NCBI GenBank assembly: GCA_001599355.1
Contig: BCGQ01000003.1
Coordinates: 1,118,468 to 1,182,467 of the forward strand
DNA from: Nakazawaea peltata
Lineage: Eukaryota; Ascomycota; Pichiomycetes; Alaninales; Pachysolenaceae
DNA length: 64,000 nt
Direction: 5' to 3'
In this document: piece by piece, positions 1 to 8,684 of the stretch
How positions within the stretch are numbered: position 1 is the stretch's first letter
Layout: each line of letters opens with the position of its first letter
Notes under the pieces: model-generated
The model's database searches: none
The model's input: only the letters and a program-made list of their open reading frames with translations
What the model was told of the DNA's origin: nothing
Made by a program: the position numbers and the translations under genes

Positions 1-1
1 C

Positions 2-427
2 TCTTGGTTCCAAAACATTTCTTCCTCCAACACCTTGCTTTTCTGGATTTTAATTAGTGCTAACCACATTGCCTTGACCAGAGCTATGAAGGTCCAAGGT
101 TATGAGAGAAGCGCCTTGCCATACCACTTCAGATGGACTCCACAATTTGCTTGGATCTCTGGATTCTTCTCAGTCTTGTTCTTGTTGACTGCTGGTTACG
201 CCAACTTCATGACTGGTATGTTCGAGTTCTCCTCTTTCTTCACCTACTACTTCATCATTCCATTATTCTCTATTTTGGCCTTGGGTTACAAGTTCATCAA
301 GGGTACCAGATGGATCAGATCTGATGAGGTTGACTTGGCTATCTTGTTCAAGGATGTCGAAGATCACCCAGAACCTCCATATGAGAAGTTAAAGGGTCTC
401 CAATGGTTGACTGTTCTTTGGTCTTGA
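2..427 (+). CDS. Amino-acid permease, C-terminal part (5' end outside window)
   Basis: The open frame enters from the left edge (first full codon at base 2) and stops at 425-427. The visible ~141 residues hold the last transmembrane segments and the cytosolic tail of a YAT-family (APC superfamily) amino-acid permease. Family features are the loop ALTRAMKVQGYERSALPY, which matches the 'R.AMK.QG.....LP' loop of fungal permeases, followed by two hydrophobic helices and a short tail containing RWIRSDEVDL. Known role of the family: proton-coupled uptake of amino acids at the plasma membrane. The substrate (general, dicarboxylic or other) cannot be decided from this end. The coding sequence looks intact up to its stop. 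Confidence 0.85.
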   Translation, partial: SWFQNISSSNTLLFWILISANHIALTRAMKVQGYERSALPYHFRWTPQFAWISGFFSVLFLLTAGYANFMTGMFEFSSFFTYYFIIPLFSILALGYKFIKGTRWIRSDEVDLAILFKDVEDHPEPPYEKLKGLQWLTVLWS

Positions 428-706
428 TTTCAAAACACAAAAACAAGTAGAATCCCCCTTGGATTTCGATCTTATAGTTTTAAATTGTATTTCAGTTCTA
501 TTAATATTGTTGTAGGAAATTAAGAGATGAAGTCGATGTTTTTGTTAATGACTCATCAGTTTGTGAATGTCTTTTATTACCCGCTAGGGACTCAATAATT
601 TTATGGATGCCGTTTACACACTATTTCTATTTTCGTATTTTCAAACCCCTTCAATTTCAGCAATCCTTGATAATATTTAAGTAATCCCAATTCCCTTCAG
701 AATTAA

Positions 707-778
707 TCCGTGATAGTTTAGTGGCTAGAATTACCGCTTGTCGCGCGGTAGACCGGGGTTCGATTCCCCGTCGCGGAG
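707..778 (+). tRNA. tRNA-Asp (GTC)
   Basis: A 72-nt cloverleaf. The acceptor TCCGTGA pairs with TCGCGGA, with one T-G pair, and the discriminator base is G. The anticodon stem ACCGC/GCGGT encloses loop TTGTCGC with anticodon GTC at 740-742. The T arm is GGGG-TTCGATT-CCCC. No intron. A T-run just after the gene (from about 781) serves as the RNA polymerase III terminator. It is close to the S. cerevisiae tRNA-Asp sequence. Confidence 0.96.
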
Positions 779-893
779 CATTTTTTTTTATTTCAATATT
801 TTTTTTGCCTTCCATCAAAAAAAGACGTGTACATTATCCCAAATTACTCTTTCCATCGAACATTCTATGGACGAAACCCCCCATCAAAGGCGC

Positions 894-900
894 TATAAAA
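894..900 (+). promoter_or_regulatory. TATA box of the SBA1 gene
   Basis: TATAAAA lies 75 bp before the SBA1 ATG at 969, within the short gap after tRNA-Asp. Position and sequence fit a yeast core promoter. Confidence 0.55.
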
Positions 901-968
901 GAAGAAAAGCTTGAAGAATCAAGTTATTTTAAGCATATTAAATTAGATATACATAGAAGCAATTGAAG

Positions 969-1693
969 ATGTCAGTTCATCCGGAAAGTAAGTCATGGTA
1001 CTATACTCTCACAGGAGATACGATTACTAACGAGAACCAGTTTTATGGGCGCAAAGATCCAACGCTGAAGTAGCTGAAAAGAACGTGGTCTACTTAACTA
1101 TTAAGGCTGTAGATGTCACTGATGAAAAGATTGATTTGCAACTGAACTCTTTAAGTTACTCCGCCAAGGCTGGAGACAAGGAATTGTCTCTGAAGATTGA
1201 GTTCTTCAAGGAAGTTGACGTTGAGAACTCCAAGTACACTTCTACTGGATCAAACGTATTTTTCATCTTGAGAAAGAAGGAGAAGGAAGAGGAATACTGG
1301 CCAAGATTGACTAAGGAGAAGTTGAAGGTATTCTGGATCAAGACTGACTTCGATAAGTGGGTTGATGAAGATGAGCAAGATGAGGATGACAAGCTGGATG
1401 AGTTAGAAGGTATGGAAGGTATGGGTGGATTCCCAGGAGCTGGTGCTGGTGGAATGCCAGGTATGCCAGACATGGGTGCTATGGGCGGCATGGGCGGCAT
1501 GGGCGGTGCCGGTTTGGAGCAATTATTGGCTAGCATGGGTCAAGGTGGTGCTGGAGGTGCTGGTGGTATGCCAGATTTCAGCAGCTTGGCCCAACAATTA
1601 GGAGGTGCTGTCAACAATGAAGAATCTTCTCCAGATGACAGTGACGACGATGAAGAAGGTGATCACGAAATTGCCGAAGTGAAATCTGCTTAG
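969..1693 (+). CDS. SBA1: p23-type Hsp90 co-chaperone, with one short intron
   Basis: Spliced gene, join(969..987,1041..1693), 223 codons plus stop. Splicing restores the N-terminus MSVHPEILWAQRSN, which matches the conserved 'P.v.WAQRS' start of yeast Sba1. The unspliced frame would begin without a proper ATG. The CS/p23 domain fills the first ~125 residues and ends in the diagnostic YWPRLTKEK and IKTDFDKWVDEDEQDE stretches. A Gly/Met-rich linker and an acidic tail (DDSDDDEEGD) follow, as in fungal p23. Known role: binds ATP-bound Hsp90 in cytosol and nucleus and slows its ATPase during client maturation. A TATA box precedes it and tRNA-Asp lies just upstream. CTG codons at the 'DLQ-x-N' and 'ELS-x-K' positions are probably Ala in this genome. 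Confidence 0.95.
988..1040 (+). other. Spliceosomal intron in SBA1 (53 nt)
   Basis: 5' splice site GTAAGT (988-993), branch sequence TACTAAC (1025-1031) and 3' site CCAG ending at 1040, only 9 nt after the branch box. Removal joins codon 7 (A|TT, Ile) and restores the conserved p23 N-terminus. It is short even for a yeast intron and lies near the 5' end of the gene, as usual in Saccharomycotina. Confidence 0.9.
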
Positions 1694-1760
1694 GTGAGCT
1701 ACATACCTACTAGTTGTACATATATATCAAAATGACATGTCTATTTGAATAATAAGTCTT

Positions 1761-2657
1761 TTAAATAGCTTGTAACTTAATGACATCTCCTTTGTAGATG
1801 ATTTGAGAACCGGTCCAAGATTCACCTGGTTTCAAAGTGACAAAGTCAGAAACATGACCTGGTTCAATACATAACATCTTATGGTAACCAGTCTTTGGCT
1901 CGAAATCACCCATTCCCAGGGATTTTTCAATCCATGGGTTCCAAACAACAACGTCTGGTAAGTTTTGTCTTTCGACATTGTGGATAACTTTGCCCTTGTC
2001 AATGACTTGCAATAACTTGGAAGTTGGGACCTTCTTGTAGATGCGGTCGAATTCCTCGGTGAAAGTCAACAGTGGCAGCTTCTCCTCGTAAGTTTGCAGC
2101 AACAATTGGTCATAACAAGTTTCTCCTGGTAAATTGTTGACCAAAGTGTCCTCAATATCTTCGACAGCCAAGTAAGTATGGAATAACCAGTTGAAGTTCC
2201 ATGGTCTCGAGTCGACATTCTTGACATTGATAGTGGTCTTAAGAGAATCAGCATTCAATTCAACGGTAAAGATCAATGTGAAGTCAAAGTCACCTTTACC
2301 CCATTTGGAATAAACGTCCTTGTTCAGCTCCTCTGGGCTTAAAGCAAATTCAACTGTAGGTGGATTAGCAGTAGTTTGGCCCAAGAACTCCCAAGTGGAA
2401 TTTCTGGCAAATCCATGTTGTGGCAAGTCAGCGAATCCCTCTTCATTGGATTTTCCAAAGACTGGGAAAACCAATGGGATACCACCACGAACTGGTTTGG
2501 TTCCATCCAATTTAGCGGCGCTTGACAACCACAATTGCTCAATGCCATCGATAGTCCAAGAAGTGACGGTGGCACCGTACTTCAAGACCTTAACTTGGGT
2601 CTTAGGGTTTTCTGGGTGTGATAAAACGACAAATCTGCCAGTGTCCTCGACAGTCAT
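1761..2657 (-). CDS. YMR099C: Glucose-6-phosphate 1-epimerase (hexose-6-phosphate mutarotase)
   Basis: 298 residues, nearly the same length as S. cerevisiae YMR099C and alignable end to end. It belongs to the aldose-1-epimerase-like beta-sandwich superfamily. Conserved blocks are LKYGATV (N-terminus), QLWLSSAAKLDG, KPVRGGIPLVFPVFGK (phosphate-binding and substrate loop), PQHGFARNSTWEF (catalytic His), FNWLFHTYL, VVWNPWIEKS and the C-terminal MLCIEPGHVSDF with the catalytic Glu. Known reaction: interconversion of alpha- and beta-glucose-6-phosphate in the cytosol. The ATG at 2655-2657 gives the family's normal start. It converges on SBA1 with a 67-bp gap. CTG codons in the YDQLL...PLLTF region fall at variable positions and say little about the code. 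Confidence 0.95.
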   Translation of the reverse strand: MTVEDTGRFVVLSHPENPKTQVKVLKYGATVTSWTIDGIEQLWLSSAAKLDGTKPVRGGIPLVFPVFGKSNEEGFADLPQHGFARNSTWEFLGQTTANPPTVEFALSPEELNKDVYSKWGKGDFDFTLIFTVELNADSLKTTINVKNVDSRPWNFNWLFHTYLAVEDIEDTLVNNLPGETCYDQLLLQTYEEKLPLLTFTEEFDRIYKKVPTSKLLQVIDKGKVIHNVERQNLPDVVVWNPWIEKSLGMGDFEPKTGYHKMLCIEPGHVSDFVTLKPGESWTGSQIIYKGDVIKLQAI

Positions 2658-2996
2658 GTTAGAATATTAGTTAGTTGGGTGCAATTGACTAGAATCGACT
2701 TCAACGTATCCTCTTTTACTCCTGAAAATTCGATTTAATACCTGCCATTTTTTCGCTTCCTTTGAGCAGGTTTAGTCTATCGGGCCTAAGAGAGGGGGAT
2801 CGTGGGTAATTTAAGTAGGAAATTTCCTAAAGAAGACATAAGGGCTATAATTACTTGAAGGGGAATTCATACTGCAGAAAACAATCAAAATGGTATGACT
2901 TCCGTAATAGGAATCTTCTACAAAAGGTAATTAAATCATAGAATTTTTCACTAAGTCTATCACAGTGGTTCAGCCGAGTATCATGGTCTATCGTAA
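2658..2996. other. Intergenic 339 bp, upstream of the epimerase
   Basis: Lies between the epimerase start and the ferroxidase stop, both on the minus strand, so it should hold the epimerase promoter and the ferroxidase 3' UTR. I see no clear TATA box, repeat or RNA gene. Confidence 0.5.
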
Positions 2997-4847
2997 CTAC
3001 CTAAGTATCGTTGTCTCATCTACAAGATCGAAAGATCCGTTAGTTGGTTCAACACCATTGTCTCTAAGGATTTGACGTAAATTATCAATGACAACTTGTT
3101 CATCCTCTTTGGCCAATTCGGACATTCCATAGTTTTTAATCGTCCATAAACCATAAATACCCATTAAAGCAGATACTAAGAACAGAATATAACCTTTCAT
3201 CGTGAATCCCTCAGGTAATGGCAGTGGTTGTAAATTTTCTCCTTTCAAATTCAAGAAATCCTCCAGGTTTGCAGCGGCATTACCTATATGTGGAACACCA
3301 GCCAGCTTACAGATACTCTTCTGATTCTCTGTAAGGTTAACTCTTGATTGTAATTCAAGTGGAGATTCGATTAAAGTGATCAGCAAACCTTGCAGCAGAA
3401 CATGATAATCAACGTGACAATGGAAGAACCATACACCAGGATTATCCAGCTTGAATCTGACCAATAAATTACCATTTCCTTCTAACAAAACTGTGTCACG
3501 AACGGCTGGGTACTCTGAAACTTGTAAATCATCGTAATTGAACAGTACAGGTTCTTCATATTGAGGAGATTTATGTAAAACTTGGAAATTATGTCCATGT
3601 AAATGGAAAGGATGTTTACCATCATCTAAATTGTTGATAACAATATCGACAATTTCTCCAGGTTGAATAACGAAACTGTTAGTATTAGATCCATAAATTG
3701 CAGCATTGTCCAGTAATTCACCTGCACTTAACAGAGTGTATAATGAAGGGACCTTAGGGTGAACATATGACATTCCATTCAATAACATGTAACTGACACC
3801 ATCACCCAAATTCTCAGTCTCCAAATTCAATTCAATGGAAACATCACTCGATTCAAACAGTTTAATTTTATCCATAGTAACGGCATAAAGATCATTATAA
3901 GCGTTTTGTTTCAAATAGTCCATATCAACTTCAGATACTTTGTCCAATGGTAAGTCTTCATCGTATACCAACCAATTGGAATCGAACAAAAGTAAATCAT
4001 CAGGAATCACATCCAACATATAATCGTCAATGACTTGAACAATAGGATAATTTTGATCCAGATCTTCTTTTGTATGTAAAAGGAAAGACATTCTTTGTCC
4101 TGTCAGAATATACAAAACTTCAGTCTTGTTTGGTTGCATATATACACCATCCAATTCCACCACACTAAATTCATGGCCAGGAATATAAATGTACTGAGAT
4201 ACAAACATACCTGTATTAGCCAAATGGACCAAATATGTAGTATCTGGTTTAATAGGCACCGAGACATTCTTAGAATCTTGGAATAAAACATTTTGTGGGA
4301 TCGGTTCAGCTCCGGTAGGATTATAACGAGATAAAGATTTCTCTCTCAAGACCCAACTTGGATCATAATACCAATCAGTGGCGGTCCAAGTCAACTCATC
4401 ATCATATTCGTAGTGTTCCTTCAAATATTCTGAGTCATTAATGATAAAGGCACCTCTAAGTCCGTCTCCATATTGCATTCCAGAATGAGAATGGTACCAA
4501 TAGGTACCCAGTTGATCGGCGGTAAAATTGTACAAAAAGGTCTCTCCATTAGGAATAGGACATTGAGAGATCATCTCTGGTCCGTCCATATGAGAGTTAT
4601 TGACTTGGAACAATCCATGGAAGTGTAAAGATGTGTTGAAACCTTCCCCGAGACCGTTAGTCAAGTAAAAAAGTACACGGTCTCCCTTATCCACCTCTAT
4701 AGTAGGCAAGGGGGAGGATCCATTGAAGGAAATGACCTGTCTTTCTCCAACACCATCGAAACTCAGTGTAGTCCAAGTGGCATTATAATAGAAGTGATGA
4801 GTCTTACAGGATACGAGTCCTGCGAACAAAGCAAATAACAACAACAT
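2997..4847 (-). CDS. FET3: FET3-type multicopper ferroxidase, membrane anchored
   Basis: 616 residues from ATG 4845-4847. An upstream in-frame extension has no ATG and was not used. A signal peptide (MLLLFALFAGLVS) precedes three cupredoxin domains. Copper ligands: HFH at 75-77, WYHSH at 117-121, HPFHLHGH at 412-419, HCH...H at 476-482. Residues that confer ferroxidase activity in yeast Fet3 are present: E181 in NPTGAEPIPQN, the acidic DDYMLD at 274-279 and Y385 in AIYGSNT. One C-terminal TM helix (~551-570) and a short cytosolic tail complete the type I membrane topology. Known role: oxidises Fe(II) for uptake by an Ftr1-type permease, which is not in this window. CTG codons at residues 372 and 489 fall where relatives have small residues, consistent with Ala. 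Between the last His ligand and QGL there is one residue more than in S. cerevisiae Fet3. FET5 is an alternative name. Confidence 0.9.
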   Translation of the reverse strand: MLLLFALFAGLVSCKTHHFYYNATWTTLSFDGVGERQVISFNGSSPLPTIEVDKGDRVLFYLTNGLGEGFNTSLHFHGLFQVNNSHMDGPEMISQCPIPNGETFLYNFTADQLGTYWYHSHSGMQYGDGLRGAFIINDSEYLKEHYEYDDELTWTATDWYYDPSWVLREKSLSRYNPTGAEPIPQNVLFQDSKNVSVPIKPDTTYLVHLANTGMFVSQYIYIPGHEFSVVELDGVYMQPNKTEVLYILTGQRMSFLLHTKEDLDQNYPIVQVIDDYMLDVIPDDLLLFDSNWLVYDEDLPLDKVSEVDMDYLKQNAYNDLYAVTMDKIKLFESSDVSIELNLETENLGDGVSYMLLNGMSYVHPKVPSLYTLLSAGELLDNAAIYGSNTNSFVIQPGEIVDIVINNLDDGKHPFHLHGHNFQVLHKSPQYEEPVLFNYDDLQVSEYPAVRDTVLLEGNGNLLVRFKLDNPGVWFFHCHVDYHVLLQGLLITLIESPLELQSRVNLTENQKSICKLAGVPHIGNAAANLEDFLNLKGENLQPLPLPEGFTMKGYILFLVSALMGIYGLWTIKNYGMSELAKEDEQVVIDNLRQILRDNGVEPTNGSFDLVDETTILR

Positions 4848-4898
4848 TGCTCTTCTGAGTACCACCTGGTCGCTTGAACCCCTTTGATTTTGATAAAA

Positions 4899-4920
4899 TT
4901 TGGCGCTTTTTGGCGCTTTT
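4899..4920. repeat. Tandem TGGCGCTTTT decamers in a divergent promoter
   Basis: Two perfect head-to-tail copies of TGGCGCTTTT (4901-4910, 4911-4920), preceded by TT and followed at 4926-4936 by a T-run, in the 254-bp gap between the ferroxidase (-) and the cyclin (+). A further TCGGCGCTTA lies at 5061. TTTGGCGC resembles E2F/MBF-type boxes. Function is unproven. Confidence 0.5.
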
Positions 4921-5101
4921 GATGGTTTTTTTTTTTCGCTTCGAGGCCACAGCAAAGCCCGAGCAGATTGAACCGATAAAAAATGTATTGAGCAGTATAT
5001 CAATTTATTGATATCAGCAATTTACGAATTATGTGTCCAAAAAAGAATGGCTGAAAAGAATCGGCGCTTAAGGTAGTTGAAATGAATAGAGGAAGCATAA
5101 G

Positions 5102-6139
5102 ATGGGCCCTGGAGAGATACCTCATGGACCTAAAGCTCTTGAAAATGAGCCCAGAAACAGTCATGGGAATAGAAATGGGCAGAATAACAGAAATAGAGAC
5201 CGTAAAGATAGAGCATTACCTCCTCAGAACATGATCGCGCCTGGGAATTCGAATGGAGGAGGGGCCCCAGCCAGCCCATTAGGGAACTCAAGTGAGTATT
5301 ATTCTGGGTTGGTGGAGATTGAGACGAACTCGTGGTTATTTGATCTCCCAGACGTTCTTCATACGACTCCATCTCGTTTGCAAGGGATCGAATTAAAGCA
5401 GGAGATGCTCTTAAGATTCAAAGCTGCAATGTTTATTCAACGTATGTTTGTTGAGTTGAAGTTATCACATAGAACGTTGTATACAGCCTGGACTTATATG
5501 CATAGATTTTACATGAGAGGTTCCTTGAAAATATATGGACAATATGAGGTACTGCTGGCGGCCATTTTCTTGGCTTGTAAATGTACCGAGAATCATAGAT
5601 CGTATTATGATTTGGTTCCTGTTGTGGTGAAGGACACCTCTAAGGGGAAGATTGTCGAATGTCACGAGGGAACAAAAGAGTTCTGGAAATGGAGAGATGT
5701 TATTGCTACTTTTGAGTGTCATTTGATAGAGTTACTTTGCTTCGATTTAGTGGTGGATTTACCCTATGAATTGACTCAAACTTTGGCTAGAAGTGAGTCT
5801 ATGAGACAAGTATGCACTACTGGTGATAATGTGATAGATACTGTCAAATTAGACAAGATAATGACTTCCATCACCCTGTTCATAGAAGACTCGCTGGCTT
5901 TAGGTGCGATTTTATGCAGCTCTACGTACACCATCTACTTGACAGCGGTGTATTATTCTCTGTATCAGTTCGATATCCCTCAGTTATTGGACCCTAAAGA
6001 GATAATGCTGCACAAAAATGATATCAATAACTGCTTGAACTATTTCTTTGAGTTATTGAAAACCTTACATCCTGATTACGCTAAAAAGTATCTGCATTAT
6101 AAACCCATTTCTAGATTAGAAATGGAATCTTTTATTTAG
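5102..6139 (+). CDS. Cyclin-box protein, Bur2 / cyclin-T like
   Basis: 345 residues. The ATG at 5102 follows an in-frame TAG at 5087, so the start is fixed. A low-complexity Asn/Arg/Pro-rich N-terminus (1-65) leads into a cyclin box: WLFDLPDVLHTTPSR, then helices around LRFKAAMFIQRM, YTAWTYMHRFYMR and the FLACKCTEN motif near residues 155-163. The 'TPSR..G' entry and overall shape match the transcriptional cyclins (Bur2, cyclin T, cyclin K) better than mitotic or Pho80-type cyclins. Known role of Bur2: activates the Bur1/Cdk9 kinase that phosphorylates the Pol II CTD linker and Spt5. Two adjacent CTG codons (residues 151-152) lie in the helix usually rich in Ala ('VAAA..FLA.K'). Ctk2 is the alternative but fits less well. 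The gene overlaps the next, convergent gene by 8 bp. Confidence 0.75.
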   Translation: MGPGEIPHGPKALENEPRNSHGNRNGQNNRNRDRKDRALPPQNMIAPGNSNGGGAPASPLGNSSEYYSGLVEIETNSWLFDLPDVLHTTPSRLQGIELKQEMLLRFKAAMFIQRMFVELKLSHRTLYTAWTYMHRFYMRGSLKIYGQYEVLLAAIFLACKCTENHRSYYDLVPVVVKDTSKGKIVECHEGTKEFWKWRDVIATFECHLIELLCFDLVVDLPYELTQTLARSESMRQVCTTGDNVIDTVKLDKIMTSITLFIEDSLALGAILCSSTYTIYLTAVYYSLYQFDIPQLLDPKEIMLHKNDINNCLNYFFELLKTLHPDYAKKYLHYKPISRLEMESFI

Positions 6140-6935
6140 TAAAGACCCTGGAAATAACCAAATGAAGAGTAACAATCAGTAAAATTGTAGCGACACATTC
6201 TTCGACAAAGGCCATTCCTACATATATTTGCCAACTTCCAGTCAACAAAGTAAATTTGGAAGTGGAATTGTAAGCAGTAGATGTCGACGACCCAGAAAAC
6301 AGTGAACAAATGGTGTAAATTATTCTAACAAATAAAAATACAAGCATCACCAATTGCATAATGGTGATAGGACCAGTTCTGTCTCTGTGACCGGAGCCCG
6401 GTCTTCTCAATCTGAGTGCCAAATGGAAGGCCATTAAAACTGCTGCTGCTAAGTACAATATACTAGCCAGTTTCATCAAACTTTTAGCTGTAGCAGTGTT
6501 GGACCCACTACTCAAATTGGAGCTGGCAATAAAAAGAGCAACACCAGCAAGAATGAAAGCGAAAATAAGCTTCTCCCTGATGGCATCTCTATTATAAGAG
6601 GTCTTCTCATCGCTGCCTTCGAGATGATATTTACCCACCAAACTAATTTGAGTAGCACAAAGTCTCAATAAAATACCAACCGAAATTAAATTCAAACAAT
6701 AATAAGCAATAATCAAACTAATATTGCTATAAGCAGAATCTTGAATTAAAACGGCTCCACAAATACCACCAGCACATTTGGCAAGAATTAACAAATTGAC
6801 CGAAAGAAGTGGTTGCCAAATGGCCTTCCAATGATCTTTTGCTCTATATACCAAATGCCATCCCAGTAAGATCAACAACCCATAAAAAACGGCCTCAAAA
6901 TAATTCACAACTTTCCATCCATGAAAATCTGACAT
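6132..6935 (-). CDS. Seven-transmembrane protein of unknown function
   Basis: 267 residues from the ATG at 6933-6935 (MSDFHGWKVVNYFEAVFYG). Earlier in-frame codons encode a charged, non-conserved stretch and were excluded. About seven hydrophobic helices are evenly spaced, with a short charged loop near EGSDEKTSYNRD and another at RLRRPGSGHRDRTGP. The layout resembles the fungal 7-TM families of unknown function (the DUF7702 type), but I recognise no catalytic or ligand motif, so the family is a guess. Its stop codon (6132-6134) lies inside the last codons of the convergent cyclin gene, giving an 8-bp tail-to-tail overlap. It diverges from the Zn2Cys6 gene at 7349 across a 413-bp promoter region. 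Confidence 0.75.
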   Translation of the reverse strand: MSDFHGWKVVNYFEAVFYGLLILLGWHLVYRAKDHWKAIWQPLLSVNLLILAKCAGGICGAVLIQDSAYSNISLIIAYYCLNLISVGILLRLCATQISLVGKYHLEGSDEKTSYNRDAIREKLIFAFILAGVALFIASSNLSSGSNTATAKSLMKLASILYLAAAVLMAFHLALRLRRPGSGHRDRTGPITIMQLVMLVFLFVRIIYTICSLFSGSSTSTAYNSTSKFTLLTGSWQIYVGMAFVEECVATILLIVTLHLVISRVFTK

Positions 6936-7348
6936 AATTCTTAATTTATTTTTAATACAATATCTTGATATGAGATCGTTGCCAAGAGTCAATTGAGGTA
7001 GACTAGTCCCTCCTTTTATATTGCACCATCTTAGAGAGCTGGGTCGGACTCGTTTTCGGTCATCTGAAAACCCATCTCTGCCCCCTTCTATTGTTTTTTT
7101 CCCTTTTTTATGCAAGCTTACGGGCGGTATAAGGCTGAATTAAGGTGCAGATAGTGAACAAACTAAGATTTTATGCAGGCAGACGACTTTAAAAAGCTTT
7201 TTTGGCATGTTCTTCAAAATCCGATTACGTAAGCGGAAATTATAAACTGCGCTTTTTATAGCCTCCTTAGATAAATAATAAAGGAACACCTCTATGGGAC
7301 GAACCCAAACTACTTGAGGTACAAGGAGTGTATAGCCGCGATTAGAAG
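6936..7348. promoter_or_regulatory. Divergent promoter region with a TTACGTAA site
   Basis: 413 bp between two divergently transcribed genes. It holds a perfect palindrome TTACGTAA at 7225-7232, the high-affinity site type of fungal AP-1/CREB-like bZIP factors (Yap family). No other repeat or RNA gene was seen. Confidence 0.45.
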
Positions 7349-8659
7349 ATGAGCCGCGCAAAGTCATGCTTAAGTTGTCGCAAGTTGAAGATCAAGTGCG
7401 ATAGAGCAAAGCCTCGTTGTGAATACTGTGTTCATAGGGGAAAGAAATGTGTGTATGTAGCAACCCAGAGAGAGGTGATCTCGAAATCTCTTGTGGAGTC
7501 TGAAGAAATCGAAACGATCGTCACTGAGAGGCAGATCTCTTCTTGGAGGTATCCCGAGCTATGCCGGAATGGTGATTTAAACGCTCAGCATCATATTCTA
7601 CGTTTGCCTCGCCATGAGGCAGTGTTATTTAAATTCTACATCGAGCATGCCAAAACCTTCTTTATTGCTAAACCCAATTCGATCCAACTGGCTGTGTGGA
7701 CGCAAGACGTTCCCATGTTTTGGAGTAGTGGCTCTCTGGCTAAAAGGGATTTAATCCGCAAAATGATTTTATGCTGTCTGAGTGTTTTCACTTGGAGCAA
7801 ATACTCTTTGGAGTCGATAGGCGGAATCGCCTTAGATTCTGCAAATCCAGCCAAGACAAATTTATCTGCATTGACCCTTGAATATTTTGATGAGTGCGTC
7901 CTGATATTATCTCAATTTAGTCAACTGCTGCATAAACTGTTAAGACCAACTGAGGTGGGGGAACTTTCTATTGTTTTATCATATGTTCTTTTCACTTATA
8001 TTACAATTCATCCATTCAAGTTATTGCCTTTATTTGACCCTAAGGGGGGGTTTGATATTGTGCTGTTAATTTGTACATTACGAGCAGTCCTACAAAAGTC
8101 AACTTTGACTGTTATTCTGACAGGCTCAAGGTTCATGTCTCTTTTGAACTTGGATGAAAGAATCCTGATACAAGATAGTCTGGCAGAACCTATTCGGCTC
8201 AATTATGTGACCCGTTTAAGAGAGAAAATCGAGGCCCAAAAGGACCTTGAACATTATGAGTCACTTCTTGACACGGCGGCAATAATGGAGACGTCCGTTT
8301 ATCGCTCCATAGTATTTAAATATAACATTCATTTGGTGAAATCGCTATTCGGCTTCCCGCAGTCCTACTTCGACATATTAAAGGACCCAAATGCTGATCT
8401 GACATCTTCTAAAATCGTTGCTCTTAAGGTCTTATACCTATACAGTGCATTTCTGGTCATGTTTAATTTCCAATTGTATGATGACCATAAAGAGACCATT
8501 TGGTGGGACTTTGTTAACTACTACTACAATTCGTCTTCATTATTCCTCAAACATATGTCAGATCCAAACTATTTAGACGACTTAGACGTCGAACTTTACG
8601 AAAGAATGTGCACCAAGAGGAAAGAAGCTCTAACACTTGAAGAATTATTTTTGCATTAA
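7349..8659 (+). CDS. Zn2Cys6 (Gal4-type) transcription factor
   Basis: 436 residues beginning almost directly with the zinc cluster. Cysteines 7, 10, 17, 24, 27 and 34 give CX2CX6CX6CX2CX6C, with the basic RKLKIKCDRAKPRC stretch between the third and fourth ligands. The rest (from ~90) is a helical region of the size and hydrophobic pattern of the fungal factors resembling S. cerevisiae Upc2/Ecm22 or the sterol and lipid regulators, but no motif identifies the regulon. Known role of the class: sequence-specific binding to CGG-type half-sites and activation or repression in the nucleus. The ATG at 7349 is the only reasonable start. It converges on the kinase gene with a gap of only 25 bp. The neighbouring 7-TM gene is divergent and could share its promoter. 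Confidence 0.85.
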   Translation: MSRAKSCLSCRKLKIKCDRAKPRCEYCVHRGKKCVYVATQREVISKSLVESEEIETIVTERQISSWRYPELCRNGDLNAQHHILRLPRHEAVLFKFYIEHAKTFFIAKPNSIQLAVWTQDVPMFWSSGSLAKRDLIRKMILCCLSVFTWSKYSLESIGGIALDSANPAKTNLSALTLEYFDECVLILSQFSQLLHKLLRPTEVGELSIVLSYVLFTYITIHPFKLLPLFDPKGGFDIVLLICTLRAVLQKSTLTVILTGSRFMSLLNLDERILIQDSLAEPIRLNYVTRLREKIEAQKDLEHYESLLDTAAIMETSVYRSIVFKYNIHLVKSLFGFPQSYFDILKDPNADLTSSKIVALKVLYLYSAFLVMFNFQLYDDHKETIWWDFVNYYYNSSSLFLKHMSDPNYLDDLDVELYERMCTKRKEALTLEELFLH

Positions 8660-8684
8660 ACTTTTTTATATATCTATTTTTACA

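Noticed and set aside
721-966. Open frame running through tRNA-Asp
   Set aside because: It starts inside the tRNA gene and has no protein features.
2890-2990. ATG immediately followed by GTATGA with a later CAG, like a ribosomal-protein intron
   Set aside because: No TACTAAC branch box and the joined frame ends after about 12 codons.
4848-5003. 52-residue N-terminal extension of the ferroxidase
   Set aside because: The extension is basic and non-conserved and would bury the signal peptide. The ATG at 4845-4847 directly begins a good secretion signal.
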